DNA from: Molanna angustata | Taxonomy: Eukaryota; Arthropoda; Insecta; Trichoptera; Molannidae | Direction: 5' to 3' | Assembly: GCA_963576475.1 (NCBI GenBank) | Contig: OY754982.1 | Location: 18,646,217-18,710,216, forward strand | Length of the DNA stretch: 64,000 nucleotides | Shown here: positions 10,853-23,459 of the stretch, in pieces | Numbering within the stretch: the first letter of the stretch is position 1 | Layout of the letters: each line of letters opens with the position of its first letter | Program-made: the position numbers and the translations under genes | The notes under the pieces: model-generated | The model's database searches: none | Seen by the model: the letters and a program-made list of their open reading frames with translations, nothing else | What the model was told of the DNA's origin: nothing

Positions 10853-11015
10853 CGAGAAATACAGGCCATGACCATGGTGCGGTACCATGTTACGTCATCA
10901 AAGTAGTGACGTTTATTAATGGCACCTAGCTAACACAGCAACTACTAAACGACACTACTTTAATGACGTCACATAGTGCCACGGTACCGCGCTATGGTCT
11001 GTATTTCTCATACAT
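10853..11015. repeat. Foldback hairpin, 160 bp
   Basis: GAGAAATACAGGCCATGACC and its inverted partner GCTATGGTCTGTATTTCTC bound a hairpin whose arms also share GCGGTACC and TGACGT blocks and a central CACTACTTT. It is probably a MITE; no target duplication was resolved. Confidence 0.6.
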
Positions 11016-12399
11016 CAACAAAGCTATCGTAAAAGTCTTGGAAAATCGTGTGGGCTACGCAGAACACATTGTCTTTGTTGCTTGGTTGGCTGAAGCATGT
11101 CAAGTTATTTACTTATACTTATGTGGGCCTAGGTTGTGGCCATAGGGGCCCAGCCAGTAAAGTAGGCGGTGGCCGCAGCCCCATCCTAGGATTCTGGGCA
11201 AAAGGTCGGTGTCCCCTTTAATTATTACCTATGGAAGAGCAGGGCTGACGCCTTAATGTTTTCATCATTCCATCTCTGATAATATTTTTTTTTACGTAAA
11301 AATGAAGTCGGAAATATTCAACAATTCATTTATAAAATTTGCATGTATATAATTAATAAATATATTCACTTAATAATATTATGAATGAAACATCTACGGA
11401 GCTTAATAGAAGTCACAAGATGAAAGATGTTGCGGAAGTGTAACTTGTAATAAATGATTGATTTTTATAACTTTAAAATAAGATATTATGAAAAAACCGC
11501 CGCGAAGAATAGTTGGTAATAATTTGCCGATAATGTGTTTTCCATTCACACAATTGAGTTTAATGTGTTGAAGTTCCCGCCTCAATTCCCGACGTGTTCA
11601 TACAGAATCATACTTTGTCCTGACAAAATATTATGGCTTTGAGAATTCTCTTATGTTGAAGTCAATATATCTAATATTGTGCGGCATGCAAACGACATAC
11701 CTACCTTAGTAGTTGTATACTCCCACGAAATTTCCAGAATTTCTCTCCGCCGTCTTCCAGAGACCACCTGTAGAGTCGAGTCACTCTACCTCTTATATCA
11801 CATTACGACCCACAAAAGACATAACTCTCTGTATTACCATCTCGGTGGCGTCATTATTTTCACGACTTGAATACGTACAAATAATACCAAATACCTTTCA
11901 GCTCAATAATTTCTCCGGTTTCACCGCGAATAAAATTTCACTCTTCAAATATCGTATTTCTTATATTCCAAGTCCTTTTACAATGGAAATAATAAAAAAA
12001 TGAGTAAATTCAAAATAGGTTTAACTTATCTATAGAACACAACTTCGAATAAAGTGTTTTAAATAATAATAATTCAAATAAATTTTCGATATTGAGTGTA
12101 CTTTCGATATTAAAAAAAAACTGTAGTCCATAGAAGCAGTAAAATTGTAAGATAGCACAATCGTAAAAAGGCTACAAGGAGACAGTACACGATCAACCAA
12201 ATAATAAAATTCGACAACGGATATAGGCACATCAGCCTTGGCTGCCTGCCTATAAATAAATAATAATCCAATTGTCCATTTTTTCGAGAGAATTTTAGTC
12301 TCTTAACATATCGACAATGTATCAAGCAAGATACGCGAGATTTCTATGCAGGGTCTATATTTTTCACGGTTTTTCCAACTTTGAACTCAAAAAACACCA
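11016..12399. other. Gene-free stretch
   Basis: One GC-richer patch at 11125-11220 stands out against AT-rich DNA. Open frames here are short and unrecognisable. I see no supported feature. Confidence 0.4.
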
Positions 12400-12550
12400 A
12401 CTTAGTGGCTTCGCAACATATATTTTCTTTATACATATTTACTCAGAATTCGGATTAGAACATTTAATGTGTGTCTCCCCCCCCCCTTTATAACTTTTGA
12501 TCCGCTCAATTTACAGAGCCCAAAATTTCATAATATATAGATAGTTATAG
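12400..12550 (-). repeat. Dispersed repeat 'R', copy 2, left part
   Basis: On the minus strand it matches 8640-8740: GGATCAAAAGTTATAAAGG, a G run and AGACACACA in the same order. It is separated from its remainder (22240-22890) by the two foldback elements that inserted into it; TATAGCCTA here and TATAGGCCTA at 22236 look like the target duplication. Confidence 0.65.
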
Positions 12551-13482
12551 CCTAAGATCCGAATTAGGGAAGACCTGCACCGATCTGTTTAATGGATGAA
12601 AAGTATTTTATATCAAATTTAGTATGTTAAATAATATATCGCGAGTGGGTTGCCTGAAAAAATCCTGTCCAGACTATGATTAATTAAATATTCAAAAATG
12701 ATTTTTTTTTTGAACATTGCACTCATCTGTTTAATGAATAAATTTTATACCAATCGAAAGTATGAAACGCATAGAATATAAAAAAGTCGGGTTGCCTATT
12801 TTTTTCTTGTCCTAACTATTGGTTGCCAGGTATAAACAGGTAAGACAAAAATAGTAATTTGCACCGATCTGTTTAATGAATAAATCTTATATCAAAAGAA
12901 AGGGTATTTCATTGCGAACACGAATATATATGGTTGCCTGCCAATATCTTGTCCAGAGAAAAGGTTGCCTAAGTTTTAAATTATGAATTTTGGTGGGAGT
13001 GATACATGTGTTAAAGTAGTACCAACGAATTATCCCGTATGATAGAAAAAGACGCAACTGCCCGGGCGTGTCCGTCAAATGAAAGAGAACGCGTATGCTA
13101 TGTGATCGTGCAATTGAAAAGGATCGCATTAGCGATCGTAAATAAGCATTATATTGGAGTAGTTAAACATCAGTAAACTCAGATTATAATAATATAATAT
13201 TATGGTATCTCTCAGTTCATACAAATCGACCGATCGCGATAGTATGATGTTACCATCATATCATCACGCATTTTATAATCTTTGTAAACAATATATATTG
13301 TTAATGTATGTAAAATTATACACATTTCAGTGTACTTTTTTGTACAAAGATAGGCACTGGAAAATAAAAAGCAATATATCTTTCAAACAGTTAATGTTTA
13401 TTTTAGGAAACGGATACAATTTATTAGTTAGAATCGCATATAAAAAGAATCGTAGTGTCTCAAACAACAATAAATAAATCAA

Positions 13483-13556
13483 TTGTTTATTTGGGAGAAA
13501 TTGCTAAATGGCAATTATTTCGCCACTTGTGAAGGGTGCAAGGAATCAATTAATAC
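13483..13556 (+). repeat. SINE-C tail segment in arm of element E
   Basis: GCTAAATGGCAATTATTTCG and CACTTGTGAAGGGTGCAAG match the body of the SINE at 44491-44681. An inverted partner lies at 14580-14655 because the arms are inverted. The pair recurs in the second copy of E at about 19145-19210 and 20270-20340. Confidence 0.6.
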
Positions 13557-14833
13557 AATTGTGTTATATTATAATGATACCTTTATTTACACAATTAAGT
13601 GTATTTCTTAAAAATCTATTGAAATTATTTTGCTGGAATTTAGTTTTAAAACTATAATTTTAATATTTTTCCATTAGGCCCTATTCAGATTCGACTAAAA
13701 TTTTTAAACGGAATTTTATTATATGAGAAATGTCAAAAAGTTAACTGTATTTATACGGGACTCATTACGTCACACCGCGCGGATAAAATACTTTTATCCA
13801 TGGTCGCCCGTTGGTTGCAGACTTTTTCGTGTTTACGATATATTAATTAATAAAAAGAATGATAAAAATACCAATTAATACAATTTTGTTATATTGTAAT
13901 GATACCTTTATTTACACAATTATATATTACAGTGTAATTTTACAGTATTGAAATGAATAATAGCATTTTTTTATTATAAACATTTATAGTAATATTATGT
14001 TGATTATGTACGATGTTGAAATTGAAGTCTGTTAAAAATTTACTTACAAGAAAAATAACTGATTTAAAATCATAGATATTTAACAAGTGAAACAATTTAA
14101 ATTTTTTCTATGGTAGCCATTTATTTTACTGTCCCGATACACTTCTTATATTCCTAGTTGTTCCACATAAGGTATGTTTGTTTACGTGTTTCTTAAAAAA
14201 ATGAAATTTACATTATTCAGTAACTATTTAGACTAAAATAGGAACGTTCTAAAATTTCAAATTTTATTATTAAGGCCCTCTTTCAGCGTTATAGAATATC
14301 AACTTGGACTAAATGGAATAGGAACGTACCTATTTTGACCGGAACGTTCTTAAAAATTATCGAATTAGACGTATTATGAATAATTATGAAAATGATGAAA
14401 TTTTCATCACGAAAATAAAGATATCGTTAGTGTTATTTCTGCATGTCTCCGAAATTCTTTTTGTTGCGATGTTTTTAAAAATCTTATTTATTTTATTTTC
14501 TCAAGGTAATTTGTGCTTAATGATTATAAACTGATTATCTATTATTGTTTGTTTTTATAATAATAATAATAATAATAATAAACAATTCCTTGCACCCTTC
14601 ACAAGTGGCGAAATAATTGCCATTTAGCAATTTCTCCCAAATAAACAATTAATTTATTTATTGTTGTTTGAGACACTACGATTCTTTTTATATGCGATTC
14701 TAACTAATAAATTGTATCAGTTTCCTAAAATAAACATTAACTCATTGAAAGATATATTGCTTTTTATTTTCCAGTGCCTACCTTTGTACAAAAAAGTACA
14801 CTGAAATGTGTATAATTTTACATACATTAACAA

Positions 14834-15794
14834 TATATATTTATTTATTTATTTATTATTAAAAATAACAAAGAAAAATACACAATACAACAATATATAC
14901 AATTTTTAAAAAGATACATTATAATTTTGTTTTTTTTTTATGACTCAACTTCAAAAAGAGTTTTCTCATGCTTTGAAGTGAGTCACATTTCACAAATCTA
15001 CAAACTATCTAATCTATTTATATACATACATCTTAATCTAGGCACTAATCTATTTACAATAACATACATATTTAGATACAAACATACATAATATTATATA
15101 TAAAGAGAGAAAAAAAATACAAAATTGGTCTGTAGAATAAATAAAAATACACAAATTGAAAATAAACATCACACAATGAATACACAAGAAAAATGTTACT
15201 TCAAAAAGTCTTTCAGCAATACCAAGATACCACCAAAATTATTTTGTCCCACTATTCTCATATCCACTGGTAAATCATTAAACCACTTCACCCCATAATA
15301 TGAATAATGATTTTGGCCAAAAGATGTATTTTTCTTTGGGATCTTTATCATTCCACTTGTGCGATGACCAATTCTTAGATTGTCTATAGGGTGAATTTGA
15401 TTAGTGAAATATTCTTTACATATTTGTTTAATTGCATTTATTTTATATAACACATTTAATTTTTTAACTTTAAATTGAGAAAATAACTCTTCAGTGGGAA
15501 AATCGCTTGGCTTTACTAAAATAATTTTAATAATCTTTCTTTGTATGGTATATAATAATTTCAAGTGAGCAGGATACGACCCTCCCCATCCAATTATTCC
15601 ATATTGCATCACAGACTGAGCCAATGCATAATATGTCATTCTAAGCATTTCAATATCCAGAAAATTTCTTATACGGTAAAAAACATAAAATATTTTATGC
15701 AATCTTTCTCCTGTCTTACATATATGGTCCTTCCATTTCATTTCAGATTCAATTATAACACCCAAATATTTGACATTCTTGCTCACATTTAGTG
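14834..15794 (-). mobile_element. 5'-truncated LINE insertion in E copy 1
   Basis: An (AAAT)n tail at 14840-14860 marks the 3' end and the ORF at 15196-15786 is the coding remnant. CAATAT/ATATTG flanks at the arm breakpoints suggest target duplication. The same insertion is at the same place in E copy 2 (20520-21481), so it preceded duplication of E. Confidence 0.75.
15196..15786 (-). pseudogene. LINE reverse transcriptase C-terminus, 196 aa
   Basis: The frame starts at KYLGVIIESEMKWKDH, the segment that follows the reverse transcriptase palm in CR1/Jockey-like LINEs, and continues through a YYALAQSVMQYGIIGWGG thumb-region motif. The catalytic YxDD region and endonuclease are absent, so this is a dead 5'-truncated copy. 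It differs from the copy at 20883-21473 by one residue (Gly to Ala). Confidence 0.85.
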
Positions 15795-16842
15795 CTCATA
15801 TTGTTTACAAAGATTATAAAATGCGTGATGATATGATGGTAACATCATACTATCGCGATCGGTCGATTTGTATGAACTGAGAGATACCATAATATTATAT
15901 TATTATAATCTGAGTTTACTGATGTTTAACTACTCCAATATAATGCTTATTTACGATCGCTAATGCGATCCTTTTCAATTGCACGATCACATAGCATACG
16001 CGTTCTCTTTCATTCGACGGACACGCCCGGGCAGTCGCGTCTTTTTCTATCATACGGGATAATTCGTTGGTACTACTTTAACACATGTATCATTCCCACC
16101 AAAATTCATAATTTAAAACTTAGGCAACCTTTTCTCTGGACAAGATATTGGCAGGCAACCATATATATTCGTGTTCGCAATGAAATACCCTTTCTTTTGA
16201 TATATATAAGAACTAGGGAAGAAAAATCTTTGTAAACAATATATATTGTTAATGTATGTAAAATTATACACATTTCAGTGTACTTTTTTGTACAAAGATA
16301 GGCACTGGAAAATAAAAAGCAATATATCTTTCAAACAGTTAATGTTTATTTTAGGAAACGGATACAATTTATTAGTTAGAATCGCATATAAAAAGAATCG
16401 TAGTGTCTCAAACAACAATAAATAAATCAATTGTTCGTCTTCCCTAATTCGGATCTTAGGCTAGTAGAGGATCCGAATTAGGGAAGACCTGCACCGATCT
16501 GTTTAATGGATGAAAAGTATTTTATATCAAATTTAGTATGTTAAATAATATATCGCGAGTGGGTTGCCTGAAAAAATCCTGTCCAGACTATGATTAATTA
16601 AATATTCAAAAATGATTTTTTTTTTGAACATTGCACTCATCTGTTTAATGAATAAATTTTATACCAATCGAAAGTATGAAACGCATAGAATATAAAAAAG
16701 TCGGGTTGCCTATTTTTTTCTTGTCCTAACTATTGGTTGCCAGGTATAAACAGGTAAGACAAAAATAGTAATTTGCACCGATCTGTTTAATGAATAAATC
16801 TTATATCAAAAGAAAGGGTATTTCATTGCGAACACGAATATA

Positions 16843-18588
16843 CAGTCCCTGATCTAATTATTAGCCCACCCTAGGAAATTTGGTAAATTATGACTTTTGG
16901 ATTTAAAAACTCACATTTTTATAAAAATATATTTGTGTATTTAAAACTTTGGGTGAATATACATATTTTTAAACATAAAACAATAACAATTAAAAAAAAT
17001 AATAGTTCTTTAGTACTTTATTTTAATATTTTGTGGATCCTCCCTTATTTTTTATCACAGCTTGCAAACGGCTTGGCATGCTTTCGATACATTTAAGAGC
17101 CATTTCTTTCAAATGATCATTATGGTTCCAATGCCATATCACTTTCTCGATTAATTGGGTCTTATTCGTAACATTTTCTTTAGATATTTCCCTCTTCAAT
17201 AGTTCCCACACATTTTCAATGGGGTTGAGGTCAGGGGAGTTCCCCGGCCAGTTTAGAAGTGGGATTTTTTTGGTTTCAAGTAGTTTTTTTACAGATTTCG
17301 CTGTATGGCATGGAGCTCCATCTTGCATAAATATAAATTTATCGCCCGAATGTGGAAACCATTCCTTTATTTGAGGCATCAGTCGAGTTTCAATGACCTT
17401 TTTGGTACTGGTCCTGTTTCATTATGCCCTCAACAATGTACAGCCGGCCAAGACCTTTACCACTAATAACTGACAAGAACATTAATTTTGGAGGATGTTT
17501 GATAGTTTTAATTACACAGTCCTGGTTGTACTTCTCAGATGAAGTTCTTTTAACATACTGTGCCTTTTGTGTCAGTATTTCGATCGTTGACTCGTCACTA
17601 AAGCATACCTACAAATAACCAGAATTTTAGACATAATTTAATGAATATTTCTAAAAAAATAATAAAGCATAATCAAATATATTTTTTAATCTTACTCTTT
17701 TCCAATCTTCAACTGAGAAATCGGAATACAGTTTAGCCCACTCCAACCTTTTTTTCTTCATATTATCCGTCAATTTGGGTTTTCGTACTGGCCTTCGACT
17801 TTTCATTCCTAGTCTATGGAGACTTCGACGGACAGTAATAGTGGCTACTTTTACTCCCGCCTCATTTAATTTATCAGTCAATGTAGTATTGGTAGCAAAT
17901 CTGTTTTCTTTAACGATTTTCACCAATTTCCTTTCATTCCTAGGTGTCATTATCCTTTTACGTCCACATTTACCATGCCTCTGAGCATCCAATGAGCAAT
18001 GATAGCCCATTTGTCAATTTTTCTTTAATTCGTCTTACTGTACGCCTTGATATGTTACATTTTTTTGCTATTTCACTTATAGTAACATTTTCTTTGGTCA
18101 AAAGGTGTTCCACTACTGCTTTTTTTTCAACACTAATATCTTTGGCCTTGCCCATAGTGAAATTTAAGGTTAAAACCACGTGTAAATAATTAGGACGGAA
18201 TTCAAACAAAATTTCTATAGAACAAAATAAAAAATAAATGAATTAATAGTCCAAAACTTATTGTAAAATGCGTAGAAAAAAGAAAACACAGTTTTTTGTA
18301 GAAAAAAACACCAAATTAACCACTAAACTTAAACGAAGACACAACCGAACTGCCCAGACAACAAAACACAAATCCTATAGAAAACACTAATATCATATTT
18401 CATGTGTAAATGTTGCCAACCTAATAATAAATTAGTGTTGCCAACAATTAAAATGAACCATAAAATATATCCAAAACAATATTCAATATTTTGTTTTTGC
18501 ATAAATTAAGATATGTATTAATAACAAGAGGAAAAAGTCATAATGTACTAAATATACCAGGGTGGGCTAATAATTAGATCAGGGACTG
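16843..18588 (-). mobile_element. Tc1/mariner-like DNA transposon
   Basis: CAGTCCCTGATCTAATTATT at the left and its exact complement at the right form terminal inverted repeats of about 30 bp, flanked by TA on both sides (16841-16842, 18589-18590). The 1746-bp element carries a broken Tc1-type transposase on the minus strand. It sits in the left arm of E copy 2 and is absent from the same site in copy 1, which supplies the empty site. Confidence 0.95.
17023..18155 (-). pseudogene. Tc1-family transposase, DD34E, frameshifted
   Basis: The N-terminus (from 18155) has a paired-type helix-turn-helix, then a GKCGRKR block and a second helix-turn-helix. The catalytic core shows FSDES, QDGAPCHT and SPDLNPIEN, with 34 residues between the second Asp and the Glu, as in Tc1. 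The frame is broken at least twice: near 18000-18040, before GKCGRKR, and at an A run near 17400. Between the first core motif and the upstream domain the frame runs through an 87-bp stretch (17609-17695) bounded by GTAAGA and TTTGTAG; removing it joins DWKR to VCFSDES, so it is probably an intron. As it stands the gene cannot make a full protein. Confidence 0.9.
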
Positions 18589-20519
18589 TATATGGTTGCC
18601 TGCCAATATCTTGTCCAGAGAAAAGGTTGCCTAAGTTTTAAATTATGAATTTTGGTGGGAATGATACATGTGTTAAAGTAGTACCAACGAATTATCCCGT
18701 ATGATAGAAAAAGACGCAACTGCCCGGGCGTGTCCGTCGAATGAAAGAGAACGCGTATGCTATGTGATCGTGCAATTGAAAAGGATCGCATTAGCGATCG
18801 TAAATAAGCATTATATTGGAGTAGTTAAACATCAGTAAACTCAGATTATAATAATATAATATTATGGTATCTCTCAGTTCATACAAATCGACCGATCGCG
18901 ATAGTATGATGTTACCATCATATCATCACGCATTTTATAATCTTTGTAAACAATATATATTGTTAATGTATGTAAAATTATACACATTTCAGTGTACTTT
19001 TTTGTACAAAGATAGGCACTGGAAAATAAAAAGCAATATATCTTTCAAACAGTTAATGTTTATTTTAGGAAACGGATACAATTTATTAGTTAGAATCGCA
19101 TATAAAAAGAATCGTAGTGTCTCAAACAACAATAAATAAATCAATTGTTTATTTGGGAGAAATTGCTAAATGGCAATTATTTCGCCACTTGTGAAGGGTG
19201 CAAGGAATTAATTAATACAATTGTGTTATATTATAGTGATACCTGTATTTACACAATTAAGTGTATTTCTTAAAAATCTATTGAAATTATTTTGCTGGAA
19301 TTTAGTTTTAAAACTATAATTTTACTATTTTTCCATTAGGCCCTATTCAGATTCGACTAAAAATTTTATACGGAATTTTATTATATGAGAAATGTCAAAA
19401 AGTTAACTGTATTTATACGGGACTCATTACGTCACACCGCGCGGATAAAATACTTTTATCCATGGTCGCCCGTTGGTTGCAGACTTTTTCGTGTTTACGA
19501 TATATTAATTAATAAAAAGAATGATAAAAATACCAATTAATACAATTTTGTTATATTGTAATGATACCTTTATTTATTACACAATTATTTATTTTATACA
19601 CAATTATATATTACAGTGTAATTTTACAGTATTGAAATGAATAATAGCATTTTTTTATTATAAACATTTATAGTTATATTATGTTGATTATGTACGATGT
19701 TGAAATTGAAGTCTCGGTTAAAAATTTACTTACAAGAAAAATAACTGATTTAAAATCATAGATATTTAACAAGTGAAACAATTTAAATTTTTTCTATGGT
19801 AGCCATTTATTTTACTGTCCCGATACACTTCTTATATTCCTAGTTGTTCCACATAAGGTATGTTTGTTTACGTGTTTCTTAAAAAAATGAAATTTACATT
19901 ATTCAGTAACTATTTAGACTAAAATAGGAACGTTCTTAAATTTCAAATTTTATTATTAAGGCCCTCTTTCAGCGTTATAGAATATCAACTTGGACTAAAT
20001 GGAATAGGAACGTACCTATTTTGACCGGAACGTTCTTAAAAATTATCGAATTAGACGTATTATGAATAATTATGAAAATGATGAAATTTTCATCACGAAA
20101 ATAAAGATATCGTTAGTGTTATTTCTGCAGGTCTCCGAAATTCTTTTTGTTGCGATGTTTTTAAAAATCTTATTTATTTTATTTTGTCAAGGTAATTTGT
20201 GCTTAATGATTATAAACTGATTATCTATTATTGTTTGTTTTTATAATAATAATAATAATAATAATAAACAATTCCTTGCACCCTTCACAAGTGGCGAAAT
20301 AATTGCCATTTAGCAATTTCTCCCAAATAAACAATTAATTTATTTATTGTTGTTTGAGACACTACGATTCTTTTTATATGCGATTCTAACTAATAAATTG
20401 TATCCGTTTCCTAAAATAAACATTAACTCATTGAAAGATATATTGCTTTTTATTTTCCAGTGCCTACCTTTGTACAAAAAAGTATACTGAAATGTGAATA
20501 ATTTTACATACATTAACAA

Positions 20520-21481
20520 TATATATTTATTTATTTATTTATTATTAAAAATAACAAAGAAAAATACACAATACAACAATATATACAATTTTTAAAAAGA
20601 TACATTATAATTTTGTTTTTTTTTTTATAACTCAACTTCAAAAAGAGTTTTCTCATGCTTTGAAGTGAGTCACATTTCACAAATCTACAAACTATCTAAT
20701 CTATTTATATACATACATCTTAATCTAGGCACTAATCTATTTACAATAACATACATATTTAGATACAAACATACATAATATTATATATAAAGAGAGAAAA
20801 AAAATACAAAATTGGTCTGTAGAATAAATAAAAATACACAAATTGAAAATAAACAACACACAATGAATACACAAGAAAAATGTTACTTCAAAAAGTCTTT
20901 CAGCAATACCAAGATACCACCAAAATTATTTTGCGCCACTATTCTCATATCCACTGGTAAATCATTAAACCACTTCACCCCATAATATGAATAATGATTT
21001 TGGCCAAAAGATGTATTTTTCTTTGGGATCTTTATCATTCCACTTGTGCGATGACCAATTCTTAGATTGTCTATAGGGTGAATTTGATTAGTGAAATATT
21101 CTTTACATATTTGTTTAATTGCATTTATTTTATATAACACATTTAATTTTTTAACTTTAAATTGAGAAAATAACTCTTCAGTGGGAAAATCGCTTGGCTT
21201 TACTAAAATAATTTTAATAATCTTTCTTTGTATGGTATATAATAATTTCAAGTGAGCAGGATACGACCCTCCCCATCCAATTATTCCATATTGCATCACA
21301 GACTGAGCCAATGCATAATATGTCATTCTAAGCATTTCAATATCCAGAAAATTTCTTATACGGTAAAAAACATAAAATATTTTATGCAATCTTTCTCCTG
21401 TCTTACATATATGGTCCTTCCATTTCATTTCAGATTCAATTATGACACCCAAATATTTGACATTCTTGCTCACATTTAGTG
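20520..21481 (-). mobile_element. 5'-truncated LINE insertion in E copy 2
   Basis: Same insertion and same breakpoints as 14834-15794, ending in a (TTTA)n tail on the left. It was inherited with the duplicated E element. Confidence 0.75.
20883..21473 (-). pseudogene. LINE reverse transcriptase C-terminus, 196 aa, copy 2
   Basis: It has the same length and content as the fragment at 15196-15786 with one amino-acid difference (MRIVAQ versus MRIVGQ). It lacks the catalytic region. Confidence 0.85.
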
Positions 21482-22239
21482 CTCATATTGTTTACAAAGA
21501 TTATAAAATGCGTGATGATATGATGGTAACATCATACTATCGCGATCGGTCGATTTGTATGAACTGAGAGATACCATAATATTATATTATTATAATCTGA
21601 GTTTACTGATGTTTAACTACTCCAATATAATGCTTATTTACGATCGCTAAATGGGATCCTTTTCAATTGCACGATCACATAGCATACGCGTTCTCTTTCA
21701 TTCGACGGACACGCCCGGGCAGTTGCGTCTTTTTCTATCATACGGGATAATTCGTTGGTACTACTTTAACACATGTATCATTCCCACCAAAATTCATAAT
21801 TTAAAACTTAGGCAACCTTTTCTCTGGACAAGATATTGGCAGGCAACCATATATATATTCGTGTTCGCAATGAAATACCCTTTCTTTTGATATAAGATTT
21901 ATTCATTAAACAGATCGGTGCAAATTACTATTTTTGTCTTACCTGTTTATACCTGGCAACCAATAGTTAGGACAAGAAAAAAATAGGCAACCCGACTTTT
22001 TTATATTCTATGCGTTTCATACTTTCGATTGGTATAAAATTTATTCATTAAACAGATGAGTGCAATGTTCAAAAAAAAAAATCATTTTTGAATATTTAAT
22101 TAATCATAGTCTGGACAGGATTTTTTCAGGCAACCCACTCGCGATATATTATTTAACATACTAAATTTGATATAAAATACTTTTCATCCATTAAACAGAT
22201 CGGTGCAGGTCCTCCCTAATTCGGATCCTCTACTATTAT

Positions 22240-22890
22240 AGGCCTACAAAACTTTTATACTCGGAATTTTGAATTTTTGTCTTAGTCAGGGGTTATCAAC
22301 TTTGAATTTTTACTTTATTTATCCATATATCTCAAAAACCATAAAAGCTATAATGCTGAAAAATGGTATAAATATAGACAAATACAAACTTTTTTATGAT
22401 AAATTTATGTGTTTAACTGCCTATATTTCCAAAGTATTAAAAAATATCGAAAAAAGCCGAAATACCCCAACTAGAAAATTTAATTTTCTATAAAAAATAA
22501 GAACATTGCAGCAGTACATCTCAATTTTTTTTAACAATTTTTATAAAAATTGAATTAAGTGACAACATCGTTTAATACAAATTGTAAGGCAGTAAACAGT
22601 ACACCATATCTCACTCAATAGTTTGTTACCTACTTAATCTACAAACATACATACTACATAACATCATTGTTATTTCATATTCTGGGTAGGAAAAACAGAC
22701 TGACCTCCATACTCTCTTATCCTGACATTATACATACCTGCATGTTTTGTAAAGAAAACAAAATATCTTAAAATATTTATTTATTAATTTGTGTTCAAGT
22801 GTTAATTGTTTGGTACGTATTCTTCAATTATACATACTATCGCCATCGACAGTTGGATCTTACGTGTTACATGCGACTAGTAATAATAAT
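22240..22890 (-). repeat. Dispersed repeat 'R', copy 2, right part
   Basis: On the minus strand it parallels 8620 back to 7829, including the GGTATTTCGG block, the GAAGAATACGTACCAAA block and GTCGCATGTAACAC. It lacks the LINE fragment found in copy 1, which defines that insertion. Its left edge carries TATAGGCCTA, matching TATAGCCTA at 12545. Confidence 0.7.
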
Positions 22891-23185
22891 ATTGTTAGTA
22901 ATATGGTAAACATGGGGTATAAACACAGAACAATAATCTACGAGTATAGACATGACAGCAAAATTTCTCGAGTGACTATGCCACCAAAAAATTAAATATT
23001 TTCGGAATGGTTTGGAATGAAAATTGAAAGCGTACTCCACACTTTTTTAAAATGTTATTACTACATAAATGCCATAGCAGTGGAGAGTAAAAAAAGCCAT
23101 GGTTTGTTGAAAAACGTATATACTTACTAACAGAATGAAAATAGCTTCTGTATATCGATTTTTTTGTAAAGTTGCATATTCATAA

Positions 23186-23459
23186 ACATCTCGATAGAGA
23201 CGAAGTTGGAATATTATAGGAGAACCAGGAACTCAAGGCATCTACAGGGCTAAAAACGATCAGTTTCTCATTATTAAAATATATAGAACTTTCAAAATTG
23301 CATTGATATGGGAACTCAGTAAGAAGGCATAATTGGTGAACGTTGCGCAAGCGCATAAAGTGATCATGTAAACCAGACGATAACAGGTCGTAAGCCCTGT
23401 AGGTGCCTTGAGTTTCTGGTTCTTCTATAAAATCCCAACTTCGTCTCTATTGAGATGTT
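23186..23459. mobile_element. MITE family F (GACGAAGTTGG ends), full copy
   Basis: Inverted ends of about 65 bp begin AACATCTCGATAGAGACGAA and mirror TTCGTCTCTATTGAGATGTT. The interior carries TTGCGCAAGCGCATAAAGTG. Partial relatives sit at 24285-24440, 54945-55065 and 60830-61015. Confidence 0.8.

Larger units (their letters stand above)
12553..16461. mobile_element. Long-inverted-repeat foldback element 'E', copy 1
   Basis: The ends read GATCCGAATTAGGGAAGAC and its complement. Inverted arms run 12557 to about 13556 on the left and 14580-14836 plus 15790-16205 on the right, roughly 1 kb long before interruptions, around a 1-kb spacer. A 5'-truncated LINE fragment sits in the right arm (14834-15794). 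The extreme right end is rearranged: 16213-16437 is a direct copy of the left inner arm (13283-13480) joined to the terminal GTCTTCCCTAATTCGG. No element-specific transposase was identified, so the element is non-autonomous or of an unknown type. Similar 80-91-aa frames recur in the arms but merely reflect recent duplication. Confidence 0.8.
16465..22233. mobile_element. Long-inverted-repeat foldback element 'E', copy 2
   Basis: It starts TAGAGGATCCGAATTAGGG and ends with the complement CCTAATTCGGATCCTCTA. Left arm 16469-19215 contains the later Tc1-like insertion (16843-18588); the spacer is 19216-20270; the right arm is 20270-20520 and 21481-22233, with the LINE fragment between. Unlike copy 1 the right end is complete. 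The copies are nearly identical base by base, so they separated recently. They abut at 16461-16465, an unusual tandem arrangement. Confidence 0.82.

Noticed and set aside
12887..13129. Conserved 80-90-aa frames in the arms of element E (also 15963, 18579, 21651)
   Set aside because: They recur only because the arms are recent inverted copies. They have no motif, differ at their ends and overlap non-coding terminal repeats.
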